Assembly (NCBI GenBank): GCA_001051155.2
Contig: JYIP02000008.1
Coordinates: 124,001-188,000, forward strand
Length of the DNA stretch: 64,000 nucleotides
Direction of reading: 5' to 3'
Source of the DNA: Chrysoporthe austroafricana
Taxonomy: Eukaryota > Ascomycota > Sordariomycetes > Diaporthales > Cryphonectriaceae
The position numbers and the translations under genes are program-made. This document shows, one piece after another, positions 1 to 10,343 of the stretch. The first letter of the stretch is position 1. Each line of letters starts with the position of its first letter. The notes beneath the pieces were generated by a model. It did not search any database. It was not told where the DNA came from and saw nothing but the letters and a program-made list of their open reading frames with translations.

Positions 1-2435
1 TCGGCTCAAGAGAACTAAGGTACGGTGCTCCGGTTACCTGACACCGTATTGCCCAGTCTTATTTCCTTGCTCCCAAGTCTGATCATCAGTAGTGCGACGC
101 GACAAAACCTGTATGCGGAGCCTGTAGATATCGACAGGCAGAGTGTAAATATGACCAGACTCCCAGCCAGAGGAGGTAAGCTTATCACTCACACTCCCCC
201 CCCCCCCAAACTGCCGAGCGATTTCAGGCGGTGCCTGAGTCCTGCTGATACTTGTGCTCAGGCCGCCGAGCAAGCGTTATGTCCAGGCCCTCGAGGCTCG
301 TATAGCATCTCTGGAGCAGCAGGTTCGGGAGATGTCCGCCGGCCGCGATGTGCTGGCGAGCGGAATCAAAAATGGATCCAATCCTGCTGGGCCACTCGCG
401 GGTCAGCGTCAGCTCCCTATCCTGCCGCAGCCGGAGTCGGATCCCATGAAATTACCAGTGCGTGTGGGGGTCGACTGCGAGGACCCGGATGACCTCACAG
501 AGATGCTAGGAAGCTTTAACCTCGACGACGGCGGGGAGCTGCGATTTGTCGGCGCGGCCAGCAACTTCCACCTGATCCGCGATAAGGACACCTTACAGGA
601 CTCGTCGTCGACGGTTGCCCGGGCTCAGGGTATTAAGGCTGCCCGACATTCGGTGGGCTCGCTGCCGCTCGACATCTCGGATGAGCTCCGTGACCACCTT
701 CTCGACCTCTACTGGTGGTGGCAGAACTCTTGGCAGTATGTAGTACCGCAGAATGTCTTCATGCGTGATCTAACCGCCGGGAGATCAACCCGGTTCTGCA
801 GCCCACTCCTCCTGGCTGCAATACTGGCCGTCGCCTCTCGTTACTCTGACCGCCCGGAGGTGAGGACGAATCCAGAGGACCGCAATACCGCCGGGGCTAT
901 CTTCGCCGCCCAGGCCAAGATCATGCTCCACCATGAATGCGTGGCACCTACTGTGGCGACCGTCCAGGCCGTCGCCCTTTTGGGCCTTTACAGTTGTGCT
1001 CTAAACCAGGAATCCCTAGGCTGGATGTACACCGGCATGGCAGTGCGGATGGCATTTTCTCTCGGTTTGCATCTGGACTGTTCACAATACGTCTCATCTG
1101 GACTGATCACAGCAGACGACCTCGAGAGTCGGAACGTAGCCTGGTGGGGTGTGTTCTTGCTTGACCACCTCTTCACCATCGGCATCGGTCGACCCTGCAC
1201 CATCAGGGACGAGGACGTCACGGCGCGATATCCTTCCCTTGCCGGCGATGCCCCGATCCCCACCACCGCTAAAGACTCAGATGACAACTTACAAAGCAAG
1301 TACGACTCCTCCGCCATGTCATATGTAGCCACTACTTTGGTTCAGACCCGCAAGTTGCTACGGATAGTAAGGGTCTTGGATCCGCTGTAAGTTTCTGAAC
1401 TCCACAGGTCTCCGAGGCCCTCTTCATTAATCAAATTGTGATAGGTATGCCGTTAACTCTGGCTGGACTAAGGCGGAAAGATAGCGACGTGTGATGGCAA
1501 CGTATCTTCAGCTCACATCCTTCTTTGATGAATTGCCTCGTCAAGTACGGCTGCCAGCTTCTTCTTCACAACCTGCCATGCCTAACGTCTACATATTCCA
1601 GTATGTCTAAGACCCCCCGTCCACCCTGTTTGTCAGGTAGCAAGAACTTTTTGTCCGTGAGAGATGATTATTCTAAAGGATTGGATCGCCAGTTTTCAAT
1701 ATCATACGTCCATGATCCTCCTCCACCGACCTTTCTTCCCGACTTTTCGACAAAGTGCTTCCTCTCCCAAGGCTTTGGATGTGGAGGGAGAGCTTCGTGC
1801 CCGGGCCTGCAGGACATCAGCTGAGAAGATCTGCTCCCTGCTTCGTATATTTGATTCTCATTACAACATGGTATGTTATGGGATAAAAGATTACACATGA
1901 ATGATAAATGATGCTAATATTGACCGGTCCTGCATAGAGATACTTGCCCGTCTCTGTAGTACACAGCGTTTCCACAGCTGCAGTAATCCATCTACTTGAC
2001 TTTTTTCATACGAAAAATGCAATACGTAGCAAAGCCAAATATCATTTCCGAGTCTGTGTCGAAGCTATGGAAGAAATGAACAAGACGTGGGCATGGAGCG
2101 GCCGGTGTCTAAGATCACTACAATCGCTCGTGAAGGAGTGGAATGTCGACATAAAGATGAGGGATCTGGAGGATGATAGAAACGCTCCCAAGTCAGCTAC
2201 TCAACTTCAACCGATATCGCCACTTGCATTCCAAGGTCTTGTCTTCAGGGACGGCCAGCGCCGACAGCCCTCCAAGCTCGAGCAGCATGTGCATGGAGAT
2301 CAGGGCTATGACGACTCCCCGTGGATAGACGGGACTGCCATTGGCTTGCTGGATGAGGGGAAGCTTGCCCAGCTCGGGGCAGATCAATTTGGCGACCCAT
2401 TCTTGGACCATTGGTGGGAGGATACAACCATGTGA
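1..2435 (+). pseudogene. Zn2Cys6 transcription factor, 5' partial, with one premature stop
   Basis: Fungal binuclear-cluster regulator, expected to act in the nucleus. The window opens inside the zinc cluster. My spliced model is join(<1..19,93..175,262..1386,1445..1600,1693..1870,1938..2435). Exon 1 gives RLKRTK, exon 2 the second half of the cluster (CDATKPVCGACRYRQAECKY), and exon 3 a linker and coiled coil (ALEARIASLEQQV) followed by the fungal_trans (PF04082-type) domain, which includes the motifs WMYTGMAVRMAFSLGLH and GRPCTIRDED. Later exons keep family motifs such as MILLHRPFF and LPVSVVHSVSTAA. All splice sites are canonical. The lesion is an in-frame TAG at 1482-1484, about codon 422 of the visible 685; both sides are clearly coding. 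A 33-base intron (gttaac...gatag) would remove it but is too short to be credible. The same-strand nitrilase downstream is a plausible target. Family call is firm; whether the gene is dead depends on that one base. Confidence 0.8.
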
Positions 2436-2899
2436 TTTAGTTTGGTAGAAGTGAGATCTCTACTGTTATATTAATTTGTAAAACGAGCCAAAAGATTACC
2501 TCTGCGTCTCTCGTTCAGATAGATAAGCGTGCAAGCCCTCTGAGGATGTGAACTAGCAAAGATTTTGGGTTCAGTTCATATCGCATATCTCTAAAGCTTG
2601 GGGAGACTGTGATAGACATGTATAGCCCGAAAGCATAATATCCGGCTATTCATTATCCAGCCTGTTACACCACAGTCGCTCCCAACAATGCCTAGAACGC
2701 TTGCAGATAGGATATCAGGAGTGACAAGCAGCTATGCGCTAATGCAATTGTTTTCCTGAAGACCACTAACTATAAAGTCTGCAAGTACCCCTCGCAAAGG
2801 CGGTCATCGGACTGCTCTTCATCACCAACCCTACACACATCACCAGGATACTCTATCTACATTCACAGGCTTGCCCGCAATTTCATCACTGTCGCCTTC
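2436..2899. promoter_or_regulatory. Intergenic region and nitrilase promoter
   Basis: The 464 bases between the regulator stop and the nitrilase ATG must hold the 3' end of the regulator and the nitrilase promoter. A TATAAAG sits at 2771-2777, about 129 bases before the ATG, and the last 80 bases are pyrimidine-rich, as is common in fungal 5' leaders. No gene is seen here. Confidence 0.5.
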
Positions 2900-4085
2900 A
2901 TGATGCCCGCCACCGTTGACACGACAATGATCGTTCCTCAGCTAGAGACCCAGCCCCAGCCCAGGATTGTGCGCGTGGCCGCGGCTCAGTTTGAGCCTGT
3001 CCCCTTCGACCTCGACGCCAACATCGCCAAGGCTTGCAAGTACATCACCGAGGCGGGACAAAAAGGAGCAAAGCTCGTCGCCTTTGCAGAATGTGCGATT
3101 CCAGGTTATCCCTACTGGATTTGGTAAGACCCTTCCCAATAAAGATGTCGTTCAATTTTGAGGTGCACGGTGGCATGAGAAGAACAAAATACCCCACACG
3201 CTCGCATGCAGCTGACACCACGTCTAGGGCTCGTTCCGTCGACATGCAGATGGTAGAGAAGTACATGAACAACTGCCTCAAGGTCGATTCCCCGCAGTTC
3301 CAGCTGCTCTGTGCCACTGCCAAGGAGGCCAAGGTTGCGGTCCAACTCGGCTTCTCTGAGCACTACAATCGGACCTTGTACATCGCCTCGGCCATGATCG
3401 GTGCCGACGGCGAGATCAAGATGACGCGGAGGAAGATCAAGCCAACGCACATGGAGCGGACCATCTTCGGGGACGGAAGCGGCGCGTCGCTGATGAATGT
3501 CGTCGACATCCCCAACGTCGGCAAGGTCGGGGGCCTCAACTGCTGGGAGCACACCCAGCCCTTGCTCCGCTACCACACTTACAGCCAGGGAGAAGAAATT
3601 CACGTCGCCGCATGGCCCCCCATGACCACCTGGGACAGCGGCAAGAATCTTTACCACACTGCAGCCGAGGGTAAGGAAGCTTTTAATAGAATATCGCTGA
3701 AGAAACAGTGAACTGACAATGATTTATAACGACAGGAGCCAAGGTACTCACTCAAGTCCACAGCATCGAGGGTAGCTGCTTTTCCCTCTATATCAACAGC
3801 ATACTGCCACAGAGCACCATCGACCTCCAGGATTCCAAGGAGGGAGCTCTCTTCTACAGACCTGGTGGGGGCTTGACGCAGATCTTTGCACCCGATGGAT
3901 CGCCAATCGAGAACTACGTGCAGACGCTGAAGGAGGACGAGGAGGGCCTCCTTATTGCTGATCTCGACTTGAGCGAAATCGACCGAGCGAAGCATTACCT
4001 CGACACCCACGGGCACTACAGCCGCCCCGACCTTCTGTGGCTCGGGGTCGACAAACGTGAGAAATTGCACGTCCGGTACGAATGA
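2900..4085 (+). CDS. Nitrilase (carbon-nitrogen hydrolase)
   Basis: Hydrolyses a nitrile to the acid plus ammonia, or, in the related cyanide-hydratase clade, to an amide; substrate cannot be read from sequence. Spliced model join(2900..3123,3228..3670,3736..4085) gives 338 residues, the usual size for fungal nitrilases. The Glu-Lys-Cys catalytic triad is visible: Glu in LVAFAECAIPGYPYW, Lys in TRRKIKPTHMERT, and the nucleophilic Cys in GGLNCWEHTQPLLRY. The first intron splits the Trp codon after GYPYWI; the second splits Gly in AAEG. Two adjacent ATGs open the frame (2900, 2903). A TATAAAG lies 129 bases upstream. The GLNCWEHTQPLL and YSQGEEIHVAAWPP motifs favour nitrilase over cyanide hydratase. 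The gene is intact although the regulator immediately upstream has a stop codon. Confidence 0.92.
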
Positions 4086-4480
4086 GAATCCTACTTAGTA
4101 ATAACAGCACGACAGGATCGTTATTTTGTGGAGATAAGTGATTACAATTCGCGGTTCCTGTGTGCGAAGCACGGGTATTGACTGCAGGTGCTGTTTATTG
4201 TATTTATGATTATAGTTAAGCAGAGTTCAGCATAATAAGTTCAACCACTGGGTCAAGAAGAGTACGCACAGCTTGGCAGTGTTCCACCTCGGATTTTCAC
4301 CCTCTTCTTCCCCTTCTGAAGCCTTCATTTACTGTCCTTGTTTCTACACAAGCACTCTTGGGTCGATAGATAGGCTCGTGCTTGTTGCTTAGACGTTTGT
4401 TCTTTCGTGCCAGAGTCCGAAGTCTAGTTTGGAACTTTACGAAATTTTGTTGAACCCTAATTCCAGATTGCAGTTTATAA
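4086..4480. other. Intergenic, no gene seen
   Basis: AT-leaning sequence downstream of the nitrilase, probably its 3' UTR and spacer. I see no coding frame with family resemblance. Confidence 0.5.
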
Positions 4481-4890
4481 TTTTTTTTTTTTTTTTTTTT
4501 TTGAGGTTGAAGAGAGCTTTATTCAATTATTTACCCGGTCTGACACAGAATCCAGTGTAGAAGCCGGATTAGATGCTGAGGTGGAACCAGGACTCCAGGT
4601 TGCCAAAGGTCCGTTCTGTGCAGGATTGGCTAATTTTTGCTCCATCTCGGCAAGGCGCTTCTTTTTCTCTGCATCAGCTCTAGTTCCGTTCTCCTGTAAA
4701 CGCTTCATTCGGAACTCATCTTCCTTTTGTGGAAATCTCTGGCTCAGGTCATTAAACCATGCCACATTCAGCTGCTCTGCGTGATGAACCACTCTTGGCG
4801 ATGCTCCATACTTCAGGATGGTTATGCGTGAATTCGTGTGACAGGAGCACGTCTTCGGCTAACCTGCACGACGAGAACTCTTATTCTCGT
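4481..4890 (-). mobile_element. Poly(A)-tailed retroposed fragment
   Basis: On the minus strand a charged, helical frame (4792 down to 4523; central motif AWFNDLSQRFPQKEDEFRMK, then a Lys/Glu-rich stretch) ends in TGA. An AATAAA overlaps the stop region (4523-4518), and a run of 22 A (plus-strand T, 4481-4502) follows about 15 bases later. Just upstream, another frame reads SHEFTHNHPEVWSIA, so the coding region is broken by a frameshift near 4800. Lack of introns plus a signal and a tail looks like reverse-transcribed mRNA or the 3' end of a non-LTR element. I do not recognise the protein family and found no convincing target-site duplication. Confidence 0.45.
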
Positions 4891-5009
4891 ACCGTATGGC
4901 TTGCCCTCTCTATCTCTCTAGCGAAGGTTCAGTCTAGTTCTACCTTGTACGGGTAGAGTCTAGTTTGTCCGCTCGTCCTCTTCAATGTGCACACGAAGTT
5001 GCGAGGCTA

Positions 5010-5704
5010 ATGTAACTGATATGGCACAAGCTGTATGTGCCAGGGCAAAATGAATTGATTTGCGCTGAAGGAAGGAAAGGGGGAAAGAAACGCTAGCTGC
5101 CGCGGCGCATCCTCAAGGGGCGGGATGCGATCTCTCCTGCTCGCGTTGCCGCCCTGGATCTCCTGCCAGCTAAAGACCTCTCCGCGCATCCCCTTAGCCA
5201 ACAAAGCGATGGCCTGCGCCTGACCCGCCACATCCATAGCCCATGGTGTCCGCTGGTTGTCAGGAGCAATCCGCCCTGGATAAAAATCGCCTGGAGTAAA
5301 ACTTGCCGCTCTGTACCCGGTTCCACCATCGTCTTACAGGGCGCTATCACATCTTCGTCCAGCATGATGAAAGGGAATTCGCTCTGTTGCAACTCATCCC
5401 ATGTTGCCATTGAAGTATCATTTGTGAGGTCTGTGACCACGAGACGGGGGTCGACCGGGCAGAAGAAGCCTTGATCTTGAACTCGCCAGACTCACACATC
5501 ACTACCCCAGCTGTCCATGGCAGAGCCGCTAGACGTGAAAGACCTTCTAACGTCTTGATAACCTCTGAGCGTGTGCTCTCCGAGTCGTCGGGGAGTGGAT
5601 AACAGAAGGTGATTGGAGTGGAGTGTAAAGGCGATTGATGCGTTCCGTTGGCCAAGGACATCGAGAGGGAAATCTTTCAGGAGTCGAGACCCTGAGGTGG
5701 ACAT
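5010..5704 (-). pseudogene. BAHD / trichothecene 3-O-acetyltransferase-like pseudogene
   Basis: Relic of an acyltransferase of the fungal TRI101-like branch of the BAHD family, which uses acyl-CoA to acylate hydroxyl groups. Blocks appear in order but in changing frames: an N-terminal LKDFPLDVLGQ (from 5704), TFCYPLPDDS and ALPWTAGVV (about 5610-5510), VTDLTNDTS and LLLTTSGHH (about 5440-5245), then MDVAGQAQAIALLAKG (5237 on). At least three frame changes are needed: near 5620, near 5455, and within the HHxxxD active-site region near 5245, where one base appears to be missing. Only the N-terminal half is represented; the C-terminal half, with the DFGWG-type motif, is not seen. No biosynthetic gene cluster surrounds it. 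The family call rests on motif order only. Confidence 0.6.
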
Positions 5705-6370
5705 GTTAGGAAGGAGTGAAAGCTTCGAAGTATGAAATCTGGTTAAATGTATACCAAACTATTCTAGCCACGCGAATTGAGCGCGGGTGTATTCAAGATA
5801 TAGGCAAGACCTTCCTGAAGGTCTCCAGCGGTGCCGACACTGGCATACTGTCACGTTGGGCTCGGTCCGCTTAGCGTTGCTTCCGCCAAGACAGGAGTTG
5901 AAGAGATTGGATGCACTCAGAACGCCGAAAGCAAGAGGCGTGTAACATCTCAGGATCGCCGTATCTCACGCGCTATGCCCAGGGAACCAGAAAACGAGAA
6001 TACCAAGGGATTCAGCCGATTTAGTTCTGTATATAGCAGAGAAAGAGTGTGTCTAAAGGAAAAAAGAGAGTGGAGTGGCTCAGTCTCCAAGGCGTACCCA
6101 ACAAGGCGCGGCATCATCACGCGCGTCATCGTCATTATAATATTCAGTTTCGTTACTGCGCTCGAGCGCGTTGCATATGTTTACTGAACGGCCATGTGAG
6201 ACCCGTTTTGTCACGATCTAACCATTGCATACAGCAAAGAGAGAAAAAAGAGGAGAGGGGAACTTTCATCTTCTTATAAGACTCCATTCTGCTGCCTTGT
6301 CCAGCCCATGTCCAATTTTCCGACCCTGCTTATATCTTCATCCTTGATAACCCTTTCGATATGGAGAGGC
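5705..6370. other. Intergenic, no gene seen
   Basis: Short frames on both strands, no recognisable protein, no RNA fold noticed. Confidence 0.4.
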
Positions 6371-6496
6371 CTTAGCCAAGGGCGATGTTGACGGGGATGG
6401 CGAGCGCGGAGGCCACGCCAGAGAGAGGCATCTGATTGGACAGGCAGGTTAGCGATATACAGAGGTAGAGGGACAAGTATGTGCATACCGAGGTAC

Positions 6497-6883
6497 CTAG
6501 GAGGTGCTCGAACTCGGCTCTTGGGTATGGCCGTTGCCTGCGCGGGCGCGGACGTAGTCGCGAGCGACCTCGCGACCGCCATCTGACCACATGACCAGCG
6601 CGGTGCTGCAGATAGCACCGACGCCGATCAGTGCAGCACCGACGCCGATCAGTGCAGCACCGACACGCATACGCTGGCCTCGCACCTTGAGGCGCTCAAA
6701 CTGAGCGAAGGCTTCTGTGTGTGAGGGGTGGGCTGTGACAAAATCACGGCCCAGGCGGATGTGGGTATGGTTGTAATTATGAATGCTGGCCTTGTGAGCT
6801 GCCTCCAGCTCCTCCTAAGCGCTGGTCGGCTTTGGCTCGCGAAGTAGCATCTTGCTGGCTGCACTGGCAAGGCTGTTCCACAT
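6497..6883 (-). pseudogene. Small membrane protein frame with a premature TAG
   Basis: From the ATG at 6883 the minus strand reads a short leader (MWNSLASAASKMLL), then a TAG at about 6817-6815, then continues open in the same frame to a stop at 6499-6497. The second part contains HNYNHTHIRLGRDF, a hydrophobic segment built on two copies of GVGAALI plus CSTALVMW, and a polar tail. Total length would be about 128 residues. The hydrophobic segment contains a 21-base tandem duplication in the DNA. The stop (GCT-TAG-GAG) is one transition from CAG, so it may be a recent nonsense mutation; alternatively the true start is downstream or an intron covers it. I do not recognise the family. Confidence 0.35.
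6615..6664. repeat. 21-bp tandem repeat (2.4 copies)
   Basis: Unit gcaccgacgccgatcagtgc plus one base occurs at 6615-6635 and 6636-6656, with a partial third copy to 6664. It is a multiple of three and duplicates the GVGAALI segment of the minus-strand frame. Confidence 0.85.
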
Positions 6884-7168
6884 GGTGTGTGGCTTAGGAA
6901 CGATGATCAAGTTGAGGTGAAGGTGTTCGTGGATGTTGTTAGGGGAGCTGGCCTTGCTGTGTAGATGGTTGGCTTTGGTGTTTGGTTTAGCTGCAAAACA
7001 GTGATAGCTGCTGGTTGCAGCAAGACCAGGCGGAGACAACATGATAACCCGTCGTTGTTCTTGTGATTGATAAGGGTGAAAACTTTAGCCGGTGGGATCG
7101 CGGTCTGGTTTAAGCTTGGTGCTGTTGACATTGCCGGTGTATGACAACCTTATATAGCAATACCTGGA

Positions 7169-7216
7169 TCACGTGCTCTGCATTCACGTGCTCCGCAGTG
7201 TACGTGCTCTGCGGTT
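7169..7216. repeat. Triplicated CACGTG-type motif
   Basis: Three near-identical 15-16 base units (CACGTGCTCTGC-like) at 7170, 7185 and 7201. The first two contain the palindrome CACGTG, the core site of bHLH and some bZIP proteins; the third reads TACGTG. No gene starts close by on the plus strand, and the nearest minus-strand frame begins at 6883. Confidence 0.6.
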
Positions 7217-10200
7217 ATATGCCTGGGAGCCAGCATGTATCGGGTGGCAAAGGCAAGCGTGCTGTCTTATTCAATAAAATGGAAAGAAAAAGAAGGACAA
7301 GAGAAACATCGAAGAGTCTTTGATTCTAGTACAAGCAAGCCTGCCTGAAGATAGAGCGCCGCTATAATACGTATGCATTTCTGCAGCCCAACCCTTCTTT
7401 CGTCCACATATATTTACACGAAGCAGTAGGTTGCTCCACCATACGCCATTTCTTGCGGTTATACCGAGCACATCATCGTTCAGGGCATCCAGAGAAACCA
7501 GCAACCACCTTGTCGTCGATACCCGCGTAAGAGGTGTGAACCAGAGGGCATTATGGTGCCGGCACGCTCAGCTGAACGGAAATTACCCCGGGATTACAAC
7601 AGACAGTGGGTCGGGCCGTTCCTCGCGGGGATGCTTAAGAGAGCAGACAAATCTGCGCCAGATCAGGTCCAAATTTTCGCAGGGTTGTGAATTGTGATTG
7701 TTCTGTTTGAGCTCTTTCAATATCACATTATTCTTGCTGCAATAAGGACGCTAATCAGGAAGCCTTGGCTTCCAATTTCGAGAGGCTAAGCGTTACAATA
7801 TTAGCACTCTAAGACGGAGCAGCAGCTAAAAGGCATCAAAAGTGCACATTTGTGAAGGAAACCAGGTCTATTCTTGAGCACGTAAGAAACAAATTTCCAG
7901 ATAGTAATTATACCGAGTATGCGTATGTGCAAGCTACTTTACAAAGGAAGAATTTGTGGGGCCCAACTTGCTCCGCCCCGACCCGCAGCAGGTCCTGACG
8001 AGGAAGATCTCCTGGATGCACTTTCATAAAATAGAGTGAATATACATATCATTTATACTTAGCACTTACTACTTACTGCTTAAATAGCCGGGGCTAGGTT
8101 GCAGTGTCAGACCCAGCTAAATGTGCGCATGCATTACAAGTGCTGGCGTCGTGACGTCCCACGCTCAGTTCCAAATGGACTCGACGTTACTATTAGGGAG
8201 AGGGGTATTATTCTGTTCTGTCATTTTATCTTCTTCATTGAGTAACTATATATATTGTATTGTTAGGTAATATTCCCTTGAGTTGCTACCAACTCTACTA
8301 ATTACTAATTTGATGAAAGAAATGGCTAATAATGCTCAATGATAACTAGCTAGTGATGGTGATAATAATGATATCAATTGTTTACCGCAGTCGTCTGCGA
8401 TCTACGTGGGCAACTAGTGGAGACCTCGAGCCTTTCTGAGGGCTTATAGGTATGTTGAGCTAGTCCTGTACCCGCTGGATGAATCTCAGGAATAATCAAC
8501 GTTCCAAACGACTACGGAGTCGATGTAAGTTCCCTTACTATACAAATGTAAGCTTTGCACTTGTAAGCGCTTCGCCAAAGCCAGTTATCAACTACCGAAA
8601 GGCTGAGTGGGTTAAGCCATATAATCAATATACATCCAAATGAGCTATGGGGGGGGACAGTCTGCAATTGAACCCAGAGCATCAAGCTGAGGAGGCTATT
8701 CCTTACCAGGGGGAAGGGACAATGGTCAAGAGCCCCAACGAGGCCTTCAACCATATCGACGTCGAAGCCAGCTGCGGAATGATATTCCTATTGTGGATGG
8801 TGCTATTGATGTTCCGCCAAAAGAGAACGGTCGGCTAGCAGGTCAACCGTGAGCTGAACATCCTTGGCGTCGTCTCAATTTCCGAGCCGTGGACCCCAAA
8901 TCCCGCGTTAAGCGGGCCAAAACCTCAGGGTCACGTCGGTGTGACCAAGCCTATCGTAGGCGCCGGATATGGCGTGGCGTTTGGCGTGGCGTTCGGAAAG
9001 GTGCTAATGCAGGCGCATGCGCCAGCCACCAGAGGCTGGGATGGCAATGCGAATATCATCTGGAGGCGCTGGTGACAAGGAAATGAAGGTGAACGTGGCT
9101 GCATCCGGCAGGGGTAGGTGGAATGTTGTTGTGCTTGTCCAGTGCGTGGTGTTTACAATGCTGAATCGAAATGATGTGTGCAGCTCAAGGGGAGAACGAA
9201 CGGTCTCTGGTCTGTACTACGACATGGTCGGTGTCGCATAGATTACGATGACTTAGCTTAAGATGAGGATACTTAGGTATTGTGTTGAGTCACCGTTGAG
9301 GGATGTTAGAATTAATTACATGAAAACAATCGGAGCACTCAGCCTATGCCGCCCGGGATCAATTAATTGTCACGGCGCTCCTTGGGTCCAAAGTTGCCAT
9401 ATAAGAACTAAGTAAAGATAAGCGCTAGGTTTTGAGGTGATATGGGTCCAAAATCCAAAGAAGCAAGTCGGTGTCAACGACAACCGTACTCGAGCAGAAG
9501 GTGCCGCCAATTAGCAAGCACCGACTAAAATTGATACCTCTTGGTAATCTGATCCCTGTCAGAAAAAAGCGTTTGCTGCAGGCACTATCTCTCATCTACA
9601 TTAGGCTGCGTGTCGGTGCTACGAAAACACAGATCAAGGTGAGAGCTCAAATTAAGCTTAGATAGATCCATCAGCCTCACATTGGTGCAGCCATGGATCT
9701 GGACAAGGTGCAATTGGCAGATAGATTCGCCTTGTGCGACACACCCTCGCGCAGGCAGCGACTTATGCTCCAATCAGGGATTTGACAAGGGACCGGAGAG
9801 CCACGAGTCAACCTAAGTAGATAGCAGCATATCAGCCGAAGCTGATGGCGCGCACAGGCTCATGTTGTGCCCTGCTTGATATTCGTGTGATCTCGACCTG
9901 TGGTTGGTTCTGCCCTAGTCTCAGGTGTGTAGACCCATGCTGACGGATGCAAGACTAGCAATAGTTGCGACAGGAAACGGATCCTACAATGCAACCAGAG
10001 TTCAGCCGCATTCGTTCCCCATCAGCCACTGCATGGCATTGCGGGATAGGCAGCACATGCTCCTTATTCAGTCTGAAGATGCGGCAACTCTTCTGCCTGT
10101 TTCTGGTTTCTTCAGGGTGGAAGACAAGGCAATCTCTATTTTAATTCCATTGAGAGCCGTGCTTGGCATGTATTTCTTGTGTCCCCTTACTCCTGAGATT

Positions 10201-10343
10201 CACTCTGCATGGTTGTCAGACTCACCAGCAATTGAAGTTAAATTCATTGCAAGACAATACTCTACAATAATTATTTGAGGCGCAACTCGCCTGTACCCGC
10301 CGCACTCCAAAGCTGGGCTGCCACCCCCAGCCAAGGCCAAGAT
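7217..10343. other. Gene-poor, AT-leaning region
   Basis: No supported gene over 3.1 kb. The only coding-like patch is on the plus strand at about 8857-9074, a frame reading NILGVVSISEPWTPNP and later VGAGYGVAFGVAFGKV before a TGA. It has no convincing start and may be the tail of a lost gene. I see no tRNA or terminal repeats. Confidence 0.4.

Noticed and set aside
1357..1446. Apparent frameshift in the regulator between exon 3 and YAVNSGW
   Set aside because: Using the GTAAGT donor at 1387 and the TAG acceptor ending at 1444 joins DPL to YAVNSG in frame, so no frameshift is needed.
4419..4963. agtctagtttg on both sides of the retroposed fragment as a target-site duplication
   Set aside because: The left copy is about 50 bases away from the poly(T) end, so it does not abut the insertion.
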